In this document: positions 35,766 to 44,182 of the stretch, one piece after another
Numbering within the stretch: position 1 is the stretch's first letter
Layout: each line of letters begins with the position of its first letter
DNA from: Massilia sp. YIM B02769
Lineage (GTDB): Bacteria > Pseudomonadota > Gammaproteobacteria > Burkholderiales > Burkholderiaceae_D
Direction of reading: 5' to 3'
NCBI RefSeq assembly: GCF_030411995.1
Contig: NZ_JASNRC010000009.1
Span: 124,001 to 188,000, forward strand
Length of the DNA stretch: 64,000 bases
Notes under the pieces: model-generated
The model's database searches: none
Told to the model about the DNA's origin: nothing
The model's input: only the letters and a program-made list of their open reading frames with translations
Program-made: the position numbers and the translations under genes

Positions 35766-35993
35766 TCAGCTGGCTCCGTATGCTCGAAGCAGATTCGCGA
35801 TGGCCGTTAGTCCGAAATCTTCTTCGGCATGCCATAAAGGAGTAGATGATGCTTGGCCTTGCTGCGGCTTATTCGGGTCCGCACCGTCATCCAGCAAACT
35901 CCTTACGGTCTCAAGATCACCGATCCACACTGCGTATAGCAGAGGCGTCATACCGTTCTCGTCATAGTCATCAATGGATGAACGCTTACTCAT
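35766..35993 (-). CDS. Small ankyrin-repeat protein (array 1)
   Basis: The protein has 75 aa: 'YDENGMTPLLYAVWIGDLETVRSLLDDGADPNKPQQGQASSTPLWHAEEDFGLTAIANLLRAYGA'. This is about two ankyrin repeats, with the TPLLYA/NxxxxxxLL and DGADPN signatures. No ribosome-binding site stronger than an A-rich AATCAACCT was seen. No secretion signal. Single small ankyrin proteins often act as protein-binding or immunity modules; that is inferred, not shown. It lies between repeats H and G. Confidence 0.7.
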   Translation of the reverse strand: MSKRSSIDDYDENGMTPLLYAVWIGDLETVRSLLDDGADPNKPQQGQASSTPLWHAEEDFGLTAIANLLRAYGAS

Positions 35994-36039
35994 AGGTTGA
36001 TTTCTGAACGTATGCAGTGCGGTTTCAATGTGGAAGGTA

Positions 36040-36078
36040 TGTCGGCTCGTGGCCGAAAATGGTCGGCCAAAAGCGCAG
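36040..36078 (-). repeat. Two-hairpin cassette repeat, copy H (eroded)
   Basis: Read on the minus strand, CTGCGCTTTTGGCCGACC (36078-36061) recalls hairpin 1. A following CATTTTCGGCCACGAGCCGA (hairpin-2-like, CGGCCA core) ends near 36040. It is 47 bases upstream of the ankyrin gene and in the same relative orientation as other copies. Confidence 0.5.
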
Positions 36079-36237
36079 TATATGTAGTTGTTGTCATTAT
36101 GGAAAGAAATCGGATTTTGTCAGGCGCGTTCAGCTTTTGCGCCAGAATAAACACCATGTACGCAACACAGGCGCACTGTCTTCTGTGCGTATAATTGGCC
36201 TGTGGCAACTTTTAGCGCCGGAAGGAGGGCGCCGGCG

Positions 36238-36945
36238 ATGGACGACACCCAACACTCCCAGCAGCTCGCACTGTTCCTGGCCTCGACCGCGCACGACATG
36301 AAGAACTCGATCAGCGTGCTTTCCGGGACCCTGGAACGCCTGCTCGACGGCGCTTCGCCCCAGACTGAAACCGCCTACCCCCAAATGGCGCAGATGCTGT
36401 ACCAGACGCGCCGCCTGAACGACAACCTGATGCAGCTGCTGGCCCTGTACAAGCAGGTCGGCCAGCCCGAGTATCCCTTCGACGTGCAAGCCATCCCCAT
36501 GGTCGAATTGGCCGAGCAGGTGGCGGCCCTGGGCCGGGTGCTGCTGCAATCGCGCGGCATCGCCTTCGAGGTCGAAGTCGACACTGACCTGATCTGGCAC
36601 CTGGATGAAGACCTGATCGTCGGCGTGGTCTCGCACGCCGTCAACAACGCCGTCAACTACACGCGCGACCGCATTCGCCTGGCGCTGCGCCAGGAAGGCG
36701 ACCTGCTGGAGATCCGCGTCGAGGACAACGGCGACGGCTATCCGCAAGCCCTGCTCGATGCCGGCGCCGAGGCGATGAGCGGCGTGGCCAGCGGCGTCGA
36801 CTTCCGCACCAACAGCGCCGGCTTGGGTTTGTACTTCGCACGCGAAGTCGCGCGCATGCACCGCCACCGCGGCCGCCATGGCGCGGTGCGCCTGGAAAAC
36901 GGCGGCCGGCTGGGCGGCGGCTGCTTCATCCTGACCATGCCATGA
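36238..36945 (+). CDS. Soluble sensor histidine kinase
   Basis: The protein has 235 aa from ATG 36238, preceded by GGAAGGAGGG at a long spacing; an upstream GTG at 36202 is in frame. It is a minimal kinase with no membrane or PAS domain. His19 lies in 'STAHDMKNSISVLSG'. The HATPase domain has N-box 'AVNNAVNYT', G1 'EDNGDGYPQ' and G2 'AGLGLYFAREVARMHRHRG'. The stop overlaps the response regulator start (ATGA), so the two form a two-component pair. A TATAAT at 36190-36195 may be the -10 element. Confidence 0.87.
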   Translation: MDDTQHSQQLALFLASTAHDMKNSISVLSGTLERLLDGASPQTETAYPQMAQMLYQTRRLNDNLMQLLALYKQVGQPEYPFDVQAIPMVELAEQVAALGRVLLQSRGIAFEVEVDTDLIWHLDEDLIVGVVSHAVNNAVNYTRDRIRLALRQEGDLLEIRVEDNGDGYPQALLDAGAEAMSGVASGVDFRTNSAGLGLYFAREVARMHRHRGRHGAVRLENGGRLGGGCFILTMP

Positions 36946-38645
36946 ACAGCCCCGCGGAACGCAAGGCCGAGCAGATCGACTGGGCCGGCAAGAACTACCT
37001 GGTGGTCGACGATTTCATTGGCGTGCGCCAGCTGCTGCGCGAAAGCCTGCGCAGCCTCGGCGCGCGGAATATCGACCAGGCCGCGAGCGGCGGCGAGGCG
37101 ATCGCGCTGCTGGCGAAGACGCGCTACGACGTGGTGCTGTGCGACTTCAACCTCGGCGACGGCAAGAACGGCCAGCAGGTGCTGGAAGAAGCGCGTGTTC
37201 GTAACTTCCTCTTGCCGTCGAGCGTGTGGATGATGGTCTCGGCCGAGAAGAGCGTCGAATCGGTGATGGGCGCGGCCGAGCACCAGCCCGACGCCTACCT
37301 GGTGAAGCCGATCACCGAGGGCGTGCTGCTCACGCGCCTGAACCGTGCCTGGCACCGCAAGCAGGTGTTCCGTCCCATCGACCAGGCCTATGCCGAGAAG
37401 GATTACCTGCGCGCGGCGCGCCTGTGCGACGAGCAGATCGCCGCCAGCCGCGTGCACGAGACCGAACTGCTGCGCATGAAGGCGCGCCTGATGGAAAAGA
37501 GCGGCGAGCCGGAAAAGGCGCGCGAAGCCTACGAGCGCGTACTGAACGGGCGCGAGTACCAGTGGGCGCGCTCGGGCCTGGCGAAGATCCGCATGGTGAA
37601 CGGCGAACTCGAACAGGCGCGCCAGATGTTCCTGGGCGTGATCGCGGAAAACCGCTACTACATCGACGCCTACGACCAGCTGGCCCTGGTCTACCAGAAC
37701 ATGGGCAAGTACGAGGAAGCCTGCACCATCCTCGAACGTGCGACCAAGCTGTCGCCGAACTCGGTGCCGCGCCAGCGCAATCTCGGCAAGGTCTGCCTCA
37801 AGCTGGGGAACGTGGCGATGGCGGAAAAGGCCTTCCGCAAATGCATCTCGATTGGCGAGTACTCGGTGCGCAAGACGCCGGACGCCTACCTGGGCCTGGC
37901 GCGCGTGTGCGGGCTGAAGAACGATCCGAAGGAAGCGCTGGTGCTGCTGGCGGCGGCGCAGCGCGAGTTCGGCGCCGAGCATCCCGACATGCCGCTGCGC
38001 GCCAAGATCACCGAGGGGCTGGTGTACCACGAGAGCGGCGACTATCGCCATGCGCGCAAGGCCGGCGATGAACTCGAAGCGCAGCTGAATGCGCGGCCCG
38101 AACGGCCCGACGTGCCGACTTGCCTGGAGATGGCGACGCTGTTATTTGCGGTGGGCGTCAAGGACGCGCCGGTCGAGCTGCTGTGCTACGTGGCGCGCAA
38201 CAACCACGACAACGTGGTGCTGCTCGACGAGGTGCAGGCGATCTTCGACAAGGCGCGCATGGGCGAGGAGGGCGCGTCCCTGATCCGCGCGTCGAAGAAG
38301 GAAGCGTCGGACCTGATGAACCAGGGCGTGCTGCTCTGGAAGACCGGCAAGCTGGGCGAAGCGGTGACCTGGATGCGCAATGCACGGACGGAGCTGCCGA
38401 ACAACCAGCGGATCCTGTTCAACGCGGCCCAGGTCTTGATTTCGCATATGCGCGAAAAGGGCTACGACGAGCTGATGGCGGCCGAGGCGCACGAGGTGCT
38501 GGCGCATGTGGACCATCTGCAGCCGGGGCAGCAGCGGTTTGCGCAGTTGATGGAGCAGTTGGCGGCGCTGGCGCCGAAGATGGAAGAGGTAAATGAAGTG
38601 GCGGCCGAGGAAGCACCGATGCCGCCATCGGAGTCCGAGGCCTGA
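36942..38645 (+). CDS. Response regulator with C-terminal TPR domain
   Basis: The protein has 567 aa. Residues about 15-135 are a receiver domain with 'LVVDD', phosphoacceptor Asp68 in 'VVLCDFNLGDGKNG', then 'WMMVSAEKSVES' and Lys in 'YLVKPI'. The remaining 430 residues are tetratricopeptide-like helix pairs ('AREAYERVL', 'YYIDAYDQLALVYQNMGKYEEACTILERATKLSPNSVPRQRNLGKVCLKLGNVAMAEKAF'), a protein-binding scaffold and no DNA-binding domain. Output is probably by protein contact. It overlaps the kinase gene, and both are adjacent to the GTAGGGTGG-type repeat. Confidence 0.88.
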   Translation: MNSPAERKAEQIDWAGKNYLVVDDFIGVRQLLRESLRSLGARNIDQAASGGEAIALLAKTRYDVVLCDFNLGDGKNGQQVLEEARVRNFLLPSSVWMMVSAEKSVESVMGAAEHQPDAYLVKPITEGVLLTRLNRAWHRKQVFRPIDQAYAEKDYLRAARLCDEQIAASRVHETELLRMKARLMEKSGEPEKAREAYERVLNGREYQWARSGLAKIRMVNGELEQARQMFLGVIAENRYYIDAYDQLALVYQNMGKYEEACTILERATKLSPNSVPRQRNLGKVCLKLGNVAMAEKAFRKCISIGEYSVRKTPDAYLGLARVCGLKNDPKEALVLLAAAQREFGAEHPDMPLRAKITEGLVYHESGDYRHARKAGDELEAQLNARPERPDVPTCLEMATLLFAVGVKDAPVELLCYVARNNHDNVVLLDEVQAIFDKARMGEEGASLIRASKKEASDLMNQGVLLWKTGKLGEAVTWMRNARTELPNNQRILFNAAQVLISHMREKGYDELMAAEAHEVLAHVDHLQPGQQRFAQLMEQLAALAPKMEEVNEVAAEEAPMPPSESEA

Positions 38646-38648
38646 ACC

Positions 38649-38846
38649 GTACGGTGGGCACTCCGTGCCCACGCGGGTACGTGCGTGTCCGTAGTCAGCG
38701 GCGTAGATGATTCGCCCCGAAACGTCAACATCGGTGGATACGCCGTCGAGACGCATTTGGAACGGCTGCGGATACGCATCATGCGCGGCGATATCCGGCG
38801 CCGACAATGATCATCGTTCCGCGTGGGCACGGAGTGCCCACCGTAC
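38649..38846. repeat. Family-1 repeats as a perfect 28-bp inverted doublet
   Basis: Arms at 38649-38676 and 38819-38846 are exact reverse complements over 28 bases, starting GTACGGTGGGCAC and ending GTGCCCACGCGG. A 142-base interior separates them. The interior has no plausible gene. The pair lies between the response regulator stop and the patatin stop (both strands converge here). Confidence 0.88.
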
Positions 38847-38882
38847 GGTCACCGCAGCGGACATGGTGAGGCGATAGCGATA

Positions 38883-41800
38883 TTACCGGAACCCATCGCG
38901 GTTGCCCGGACTTGGCGGTGTCGGCACCGGCGCCGCCACCAACCCATGCACCCCCATCAAATGCGCACACAGCTTCGCCACATCGTGCGTCCCATCCGCC
39001 CGCAGCGACGCCGCAGCCGCCCCCGCCAGCGCCGCCTTGGTGATGTGAGACCCCAGCGCCCGGTAACTCTCGAACTGCGCCTCGTCGAACCACTGGTCCG
39101 CCGTGCTCTGGTGCGGGTAATCCGGATGCGCCTTGCGGTAGTTGAGCACATCGGCATTCTCCGATCCCACGATGGCTGGCTTGATGTACAGGAGCGTGCC
39201 ATCCACCCCACCCGCATCCACGTGGCTGTAGCGCACCGCGCCCACCGCGCAGCTGGCGCCGCACAAACTGGTCGAGGGCAGCAGGTCCATCTTAGAGACG
39301 TCGATCTCCACATTCACGTGCAGGTCGGTGGCGCACTTGCGGATCGCGTTGCCGAGGTCTTCGAAGGCCATGGCGCGGTCGCTGGCCACGTCCACCGCCA
39401 CGATCAGGCGGCAGCGCCGCCGTACCAGCTCGTAGATGCCGAGGTTCTCGAAGTGCCCGCCATCCGACAAATACACATAGTTGGCATCCGCATTCGTCAT
39501 CCCGAACAGCTCCGCGATCAGCGAGAACAAGCCGATCCCCGGCGACGAATGCGTCCACGCCGCCTTGCGCGGGTTCGGGCACCAGCGCCCCAGGCGCACG
39601 TTAAACATCGTCATCAGGAAGTTCAGCGGCGGAGACGAGTGGGTGCCCATGTTCGGGCTGGCCGCCGCGCCGGACATCGCCACCGCCATGCCGAGGCGCA
39701 CCTTGGCGTCGTCGTCGCCGGCGCCGGACTTCGAGGCGTATTCGCGCGTCGGGCGGTATGCGCCGCGCTGGGCGTCGCGCAGGCCCTGCTTCGGTCCTTG
39801 CGCCGGCATCAAGGGCATCTCGAAGCCGCAATAGCGCGGCGTGAAGGCGAACGAGGCTGCCTTGCGCGTCTGCCAGGCCAGCTCTTCGCCGCTGACCAGG
39901 TTCAGCGCCGTGTTGACGATGTGGTAGGGGCGCTGGTCGGCCATGTCGGCCAGTTGCGGGTCGTCTTCCGGGTCGAAGCCGGTGAAGGGATGCGGTTTGC
40001 GCGTGGCGCTGCTGGCGCCGAAGTAGGAACGCACCAGGCGGTTCCGGTACAGCATGTAGAGCGAAAACTTGTTGATGTCGACACGCCAGCCGAGCAGCAG
40101 GGCCGCGCCGAGGAAGGCGCCGAAGGCCGCCAGCAGCGTGGCGCCATCGGTGGCCAGGGTGGCGTTCGCGTGCGCCGCGTAGACGCAGGGCAGCGAGACC
40201 GGTTTCGGACAGCGCACGTCGGGCATGGCGACGCTGGCCTGGACCAGGGCCGACAACAGCGCGAACACGCCGACCGTGAAGAAGTAGGGCGCCAGGCGCG
40301 CCGCCAGTTCGCGCTTGGCGCAGTTGCTGCCCGGCGCACCGGTGGCGCTGCCGCTGCCGGCCCGCAGGCCGATGATGGTCATTACCAGCCAGCCGACGGC
40401 GGTGCCGGCATTCGCGATCGGTTCGTAGGTCAGCCAGGCCCAGTGCAGCAGCGGGGCGGCAAAGAAGGCGACGCCGAACATCATGACCCAGGCGATCGAG
40501 AAGATCGAGGACCAGGCGCCTTGCCGGCTCCACCACTCGCGGCTGGCGTCGCTGTACAGGCGGCCGATCAGGCCGATCATCAGCGTCATCGTCACCGAGA
40601 ACAGCGTCATCATCAGCGGCATGCCGAAGGTGGACAGGGCGATCGCGTTGTTCAGGATCGGATGCTGCTGCGGGTCGGGCAGCAGGGCCAGGCCGGCCAG
40701 CAGCAGCAGGGTGCCGATGGCCAGCGCGCCGATGGCGCAGGCGAAGTGGCTGAAGCCTTCGAGCAGCTCGGCGCGCGAGACGTCGGCCGGAAAACGGCAG
40801 CGCCCGAGCCGCCGTTCCAGCGCCAGCGCGGCGGCGCCGACCAGGAGCGCCACGGTCAGCATCGGGATCGCCGGCCAGGCCCGCATGCGCGCGGTGGCAA
40901 GCGGCATCAGGTGGGCCACGGTGGCGGGGGCAAAAGCCAGCGCCGCCTTCAGCGACATGGTCGCCACCGCCGCGGCGCCGGCCAGGCAGATCACGTAGCC
41001 GGCATTCCGGTAAGGGCTGGTGCGGTCGTGCGCCAGGTACCAGCCGCAGGCCCAGACGATGAAGTAGACCAGGCCCGGCACCAGCAGCCAGCCCAGGCCC
41101 CAGCCGGCAAAGCGCGCCGGCAGGCCGCCGTCCCAGAGCATCGGCAGCGCGCCGCCATGGCGCCACAGGCCGATACTGACCAGGAAGCCTGCCGCCAGCA
41201 AGGGCAGGTTGATGCACACCAGGACCGCGCCCTGCTCGAGCGGAAAGCGGCGCAGCCCGCGCGAGCTTTCCGGCTTGCTGGAGATCGAGAGCGCAATGCA
41301 GAACACGGCCACCAGGAACAGGAAAACGCCCAGCAGCCAGGCGGTGTCCGACCAGGCGGCCCAGCGCCCGTTCGGGCCAATGATGCGGTGCACGCCCCAG
41401 ACCGCGAAGCGCGGCAGCACGAGCAATGCGCAGAGCCAGGCCACCAGCATCGCCAGGTTCAGGCAGGTGTTGCGCACATAGGTGCCGATCAGGGTCCAGG
41501 TGTCGGCGCTGAAGGTGCCGCTTTTCGGCGACAGGTAGTTGCTGTACTGGCGCAGGAACTGGATTTCGGTCGGCTCGCACGACACGGCCTGGCCGGCGCT
41601 GCCTTGCGTGAGCATGGCTTCGACCTGGCGCACGTCGCCGCGCCGCTCGCGGATGCACTTCGACAGCCAGCCACCGATGAAGCCGCCGCCGGACACCGTC
41701 GACAGGTAATCGACGTCGCGCAGCAGGCGCAGTTCGGCCAGGGCCTGCAGGGCGCCGAGGTTGAAGGTGGCGCTGCGCACGCCGCCGCCCGACAGGGCCA

Positions 41801-42143
41801 GCCCGGCCAGGCTGGCGTTGTGCGCGCGCTGCTGCAGCGCGCAGGTGGCGGCCGGCATGACCTGCGCCGGGTCGCCGTCGGGCCGTGGGCGCAGCAGGTC
41901 GAGTTCGTTCTGGAAGACTTCGCTGAACACGCTGCCGCTGTGCGCGTCGAGGCGGCGCCAGGTGGCTTCGTCGAGCGGGCCGCTGGCGGCGATGCCCTGC
42001 TGCTTGCGGAAGGCAGCGATGGCGCCGGCCAGTTCCTCGAGGGTGGACGCGCGCGGCGGCACGGCGCAGCCGGCGCTTTCCAGCTTGCGGCGCAGGTCGG
42101 CTACCTGCTCGGCCGTCAATTGGGAAAAATCGAGATGAGCCAC
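38883..42143 (-). CDS. Large membrane-anchored patatin-like phospholipase
   Basis: The protein has 1086 aa from GTG 42143, chosen because GGGAGG lies eight bases upstream. An N-terminal helical stretch ('HLDFSQLTAEQVADLRRKLE') is followed by patatin motifs: oxyanion loop 'ALSGGGVRSATFNLGALQAL' (about 115-134), the Ser in 'STVSGGGFIGGW' (about 147) and the catalytic Asp in 'YLSDGGHFENLG' (about 891). Between them lie about ten hydrophobic helices ('LVAWLCALLVLPRF', 'LLGVFLFLVAVFCIALSI', 'LGWLLVPGLVYFIVWACGWYL', and others), so the lipase domain is split by a membrane insert of roughly 500 residues. Such a layout is far longer than classical patatins of about 300 aa. Confidence 0.85.
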   Translation of the reverse strand: MAHLDFSQLTAEQVADLRRKLESAGCAVPPRASTLEELAGAIAAFRKQQGIAASGPLDEATWRRLDAHSGSVFSEVFQNELDLLRPRPDGDPAQVMPAATCALQQRAHNASLAGLALSGGGVRSATFNLGALQALAELRLLRDVDYLSTVSGGGFIGGWLSKCIRERRGDVRQVEAMLTQGSAGQAVSCEPTEIQFLRQYSNYLSPKSGTFSADTWTLIGTYVRNTCLNLAMLVAWLCALLVLPRFAVWGVHRIIGPNGRWAAWSDTAWLLGVFLFLVAVFCIALSISSKPESSRGLRRFPLEQGAVLVCINLPLLAAGFLVSIGLWRHGGALPMLWDGGLPARFAGWGLGWLLVPGLVYFIVWACGWYLAHDRTSPYRNAGYVICLAGAAAVATMSLKAALAFAPATVAHLMPLATARMRAWPAIPMLTVALLVGAAALALERRLGRCRFPADVSRAELLEGFSHFACAIGALAIGTLLLLAGLALLPDPQQHPILNNAIALSTFGMPLMMTLFSVTMTLMIGLIGRLYSDASREWWSRQGAWSSIFSIAWVMMFGVAFFAAPLLHWAWLTYEPIANAGTAVGWLVMTIIGLRAGSGSATGAPGSNCAKRELAARLAPYFFTVGVFALLSALVQASVAMPDVRCPKPVSLPCVYAAHANATLATDGATLLAAFGAFLGAALLLGWRVDINKFSLYMLYRNRLVRSYFGASSATRKPHPFTGFDPEDDPQLADMADQRPYHIVNTALNLVSGEELAWQTRKAASFAFTPRYCGFEMPLMPAQGPKQGLRDAQRGAYRPTREYASKSGAGDDDAKVRLGMAVAMSGAAASPNMGTHSSPPLNFLMTMFNVRLGRWCPNPRKAAWTHSSPGIGLFSLIAELFGMTNADANYVYLSDGGHFENLGIYELVRRRCRLIVAVDVASDRAMAFEDLGNAIRKCATDLHVNVEIDVSKMDLLPSTSLCGASCAVGAVRYSHVDAGGVDGTLLYIKPAIVGSENADVLNYRKAHPDYPHQSTADQWFDEAQFESYRALGSHITKAALAGAAAASLRADGTHDVAKLCAHLMGVHGLVAAPVPTPPSPGNRDGFR

Positions 42144-42188
42144 GTCTTGCCTCCCACAAATAAGTGCGGACAGGAAAGCGTGGAATGT

Positions 42189-42235
42189 CAAGCGCCCCAG
42201 CCGTACTGACAAGTTCAGCACGCCTGGGGCGCTTG
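42189..42235. repeat. Perfect 12-bp inverted repeat between phaM-like and patatin genes
   Basis: Arms 42189-42200 (CAAGCGCCCCAG) and 42224-42235 (CTGGGGCGCTTG) are exact reverse complements across a 23-base loop. It lies between the stop of the phasin-like gene and the patatin start, both minus strand, so it could be an attenuator or a protein-binding site. No U-run. Confidence 0.75.
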
Positions 42236-42289
42236 TGATGCCCGTCAAATCAAATGCCGGGCGAACGGCAAAGGGTATTCCCGGAAGAC

Positions 42290-42958
42290 TTAACTTTTAT
42301 CGGCTTTCGTGCGCGTTGTACGGGCGCCCATGTCGGTAGGCTCTTTCACCGGCTGTTCCTTGGCGGCAGGCGCTTCCGGAGCGGCGGCACTGGAAGCGGC
42401 GCCGTCGGCCGGCATCGTGCTTGCCACTGCCTGGCGGAATTGTTCCTGCAACAGGTTCCACCACGCGACGGCGGCGGGCATGGCGGATTCGGCTGCGCCG
42501 GCCGCGCCGGCCGCTGGTCCTGCAGCTGGTCCGGCGGCCGGGTCCACGCCCGCGCCTGGGGTGTTGGTGCCCGGCTCCGGCGCGCCGCTGGCGGTGAAGA
42601 AGGCGGAGAAGGGCGGCAGCGAGGCGGTCTGGTCGCCCGCGTGGCCACTTCCCTGTCCACTGAGTGCCTGGGTCATGCTGTCGCTCATCGCTTTCAGTGC
42701 CGCGATGGTGCCACGCTGCACCTCCATGGCCTGGATCGAGGTGCGCAGCATCGACAGGTTGAGGTTGAGCCAGTTTTCCACGGCCTTCAGATCGGTGATC
42801 CGTTTATCGAGCTCGTCCGTGGACAGGCCGCCGCCGAGGCTGCCGGCACCCATGCTCGGCATGCCCATGCCCGGCACATTCATGCCGCCCCACAAATTCT
42901 TTACGAACTCGAGCGTATCCGTCATGCCAGGCATGGTTTGCGAGGGAGGTTTCAGCAT
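42290..42958 (-). CDS. phaM: PhaM-type polyhydroxyalkanoate granule protein
   Basis: The protein has 222 aa. It begins with a short segment, 'TDTLEFVKNLWGGMNVPGMGMPSMG', then a helical 'LSTDELDKRITDLKAVENWLNLNLSMLRTSIQAMEVQRGTIAALK' and an Ala/Gly/Pro-rich linker. The C-terminus is basic ('ARTTRTKADKS'), as in PhaM of Ralstonia, which links PHB granules to the nucleoid and activates PHA synthase. The low-complexity linker is not diagnostic on its own, but the N-terminal half is. Indicates PHA storage in this organism. Confidence 0.88.
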   Translation of the reverse strand: MLKPPSQTMPGMTDTLEFVKNLWGGMNVPGMGMPSMGAGSLGGGLSTDELDKRITDLKAVENWLNLNLSMLRTSIQAMEVQRGTIAALKAMSDSMTQALSGQGSGHAGDQTASLPPFSAFFTASGAPEPGTNTPGAGVDPAAGPAAGPAAGAAGAAESAMPAAVAWWNLLQEQFRQAVASTMPADGAASSAAAPEAPAAKEQPVKEPTDMGARTTRTKADKS

Positions 42959-43070
42959 GGTTGGTCTCCGTTGGTTGTCGCGCTAGCGTAGCAGATAAAA
43001 ACAGCGTGTCCAAGGCCGGCCGCAAGCAGCTGAACAGCAGGCGTGCACCCGGGCGGGTACACTATCGACC

Positions 43071-44180
43071 ATGGGTATCGCTTCCTACATCGCCGGACGG
43101 CGCCGCGCGCTGGTGCTGGGCACGCTGATCGTGCTGCTGCATGCGTGGCTGTTCGCCTGGATCGGAGGCTACGCCGGCCTGCCGCGCACGATCGCGCCGC
43201 CGGACCTGAAGATGGTGCAGACGCGCCTGCTGTCCGAGCCGGCCCCAACGCCGCCGCCGGACGCCGCGCCGCTGCCGCCGCCGAAGCCCTTGCCGCCACC
43301 GCCGCTGCCCGAGCTGCCGCCCGACCCGGCGCCCATTCTCGCCGACGACGCCATCGGTCCGCCGGTGGAACCCGGCACCGGCGGCAGCGGCGAGGGCGCG
43401 CCGGCCGCGGGCAAGGGCGCACCCGCGATCGCGGCGGCCACGCCTGCCACCCCGCCGCCCGAGCCCGCACCTGAGCCGGCGCCAGCGCCGCCCGAGCCGC
43501 GCCGCTACAAGGTCGACATGCCGCCGCCTGCCAAAATGACGATGGACGTGGCGCGCACCGACAAGGACGGCACCCAATGGAGCGGCGAAGCCCAGCTCGA
43601 CTGGACCTACCGCGACGACACCTACCACATCAATTTCGAGGCCGGCATCCGCGTGGTGTTCACGCGCGTGAACCTGGCGGTCTTGAGCAGCGACGGCGCG
43701 GTGGCGGCGACCGGTTTCGCGCCGATCAAGATGACGGAAAAGCGCCGTGGCCGCGCGCTCACGGCCACCCATTTCGACTGGGGCGGCAACAAGATCAGCT
43801 TCTCGGCCTCGCAAAAAAGCTTCCCGCTGGCAGCGGGCGCCCAGGACAAGGCCAGTGTCCCATTGCAACTGGCCGCCATCGCACGCGGGGATGTTGGACA
43901 ATTGAGCGGCAACATAGACATGCTGGTCGGCGAAGACCGCGAGGCAGTCGTCTTCCGCTTCATCGTGATCGGCCAGGAAGAGATCGACACCAAGCTCGGC
44001 AAGATCCAGACCTGGCATCTGGCGCGCCCGCCAAAAGAAGGTTCCTACCGTTCGCGGCTGGACGTCTGGCTGGCGCCGGCGCATGGCTGGTATCCCGTGC
44101 GGATTCGCAATACGGAGGCCAACGGTGCAGTGACCACGCAAACAGTGAATAATATCGCTTTGAGCGATACAGGAAAGTAA
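43071..44180 (+). CDS. DUF3108 protein with proline-rich N-terminus
   Basis: The protein has 369 aa. One N-terminal membrane helix ('ALVLGTLIVLLHAWLFAWIGGY') is followed by a Pro-rich segment (about 50-160) that spans the periplasm in a TonB-like way. The C-terminal domain (about 165-369) has DUF3108 motifs: 'YKVDMPPPAKMTMDVARTDKDGTQWSGEAQLDWTYRDDTYHINFEAGI', '...KIQTWHLARP', 'LDVWLAPAHGWYPVRI'. DUF3108 proteins are periplasmic beta-rich proteins of unknown function. The next gene, two bases downstream, is a paralogue, so tandem duplication is likely. Confidence 0.84.
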   Translation: MGIASYIAGRRRALVLGTLIVLLHAWLFAWIGGYAGLPRTIAPPDLKMVQTRLLSEPAPTPPPDAAPLPPPKPLPPPPLPELPPDPAPILADDAIGPPVEPGTGGSGEGAPAAGKGAPAIAAATPATPPPEPAPEPAPAPPEPRRYKVDMPPPAKMTMDVARTDKDGTQWSGEAQLDWTYRDDTYHINFEAGIRVVFTRVNLAVLSSDGAVAATGFAPIKMTEKRRGRALTATHFDWGGNKISFSASQKSFPLAAGAQDKASVPLQLAAIARGDVGQLSGNIDMLVGEDREAVVFRFIVIGQEEIDTKLGKIQTWHLARPPKEGSYRSRLDVWLAPAHGWYPVRIRNTEANGAVTTQTVNNIALSDTGK

Positions 44181-44182
44181 TA

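Noticed and set aside
38823-42209. Plus-strand frame of 1128 codons
   Set aside because: Antisense to the patatin gene, whose catalytic and membrane motifs are clear; this frame is Arg/Gln/His-rich and has no ribosome-binding site.
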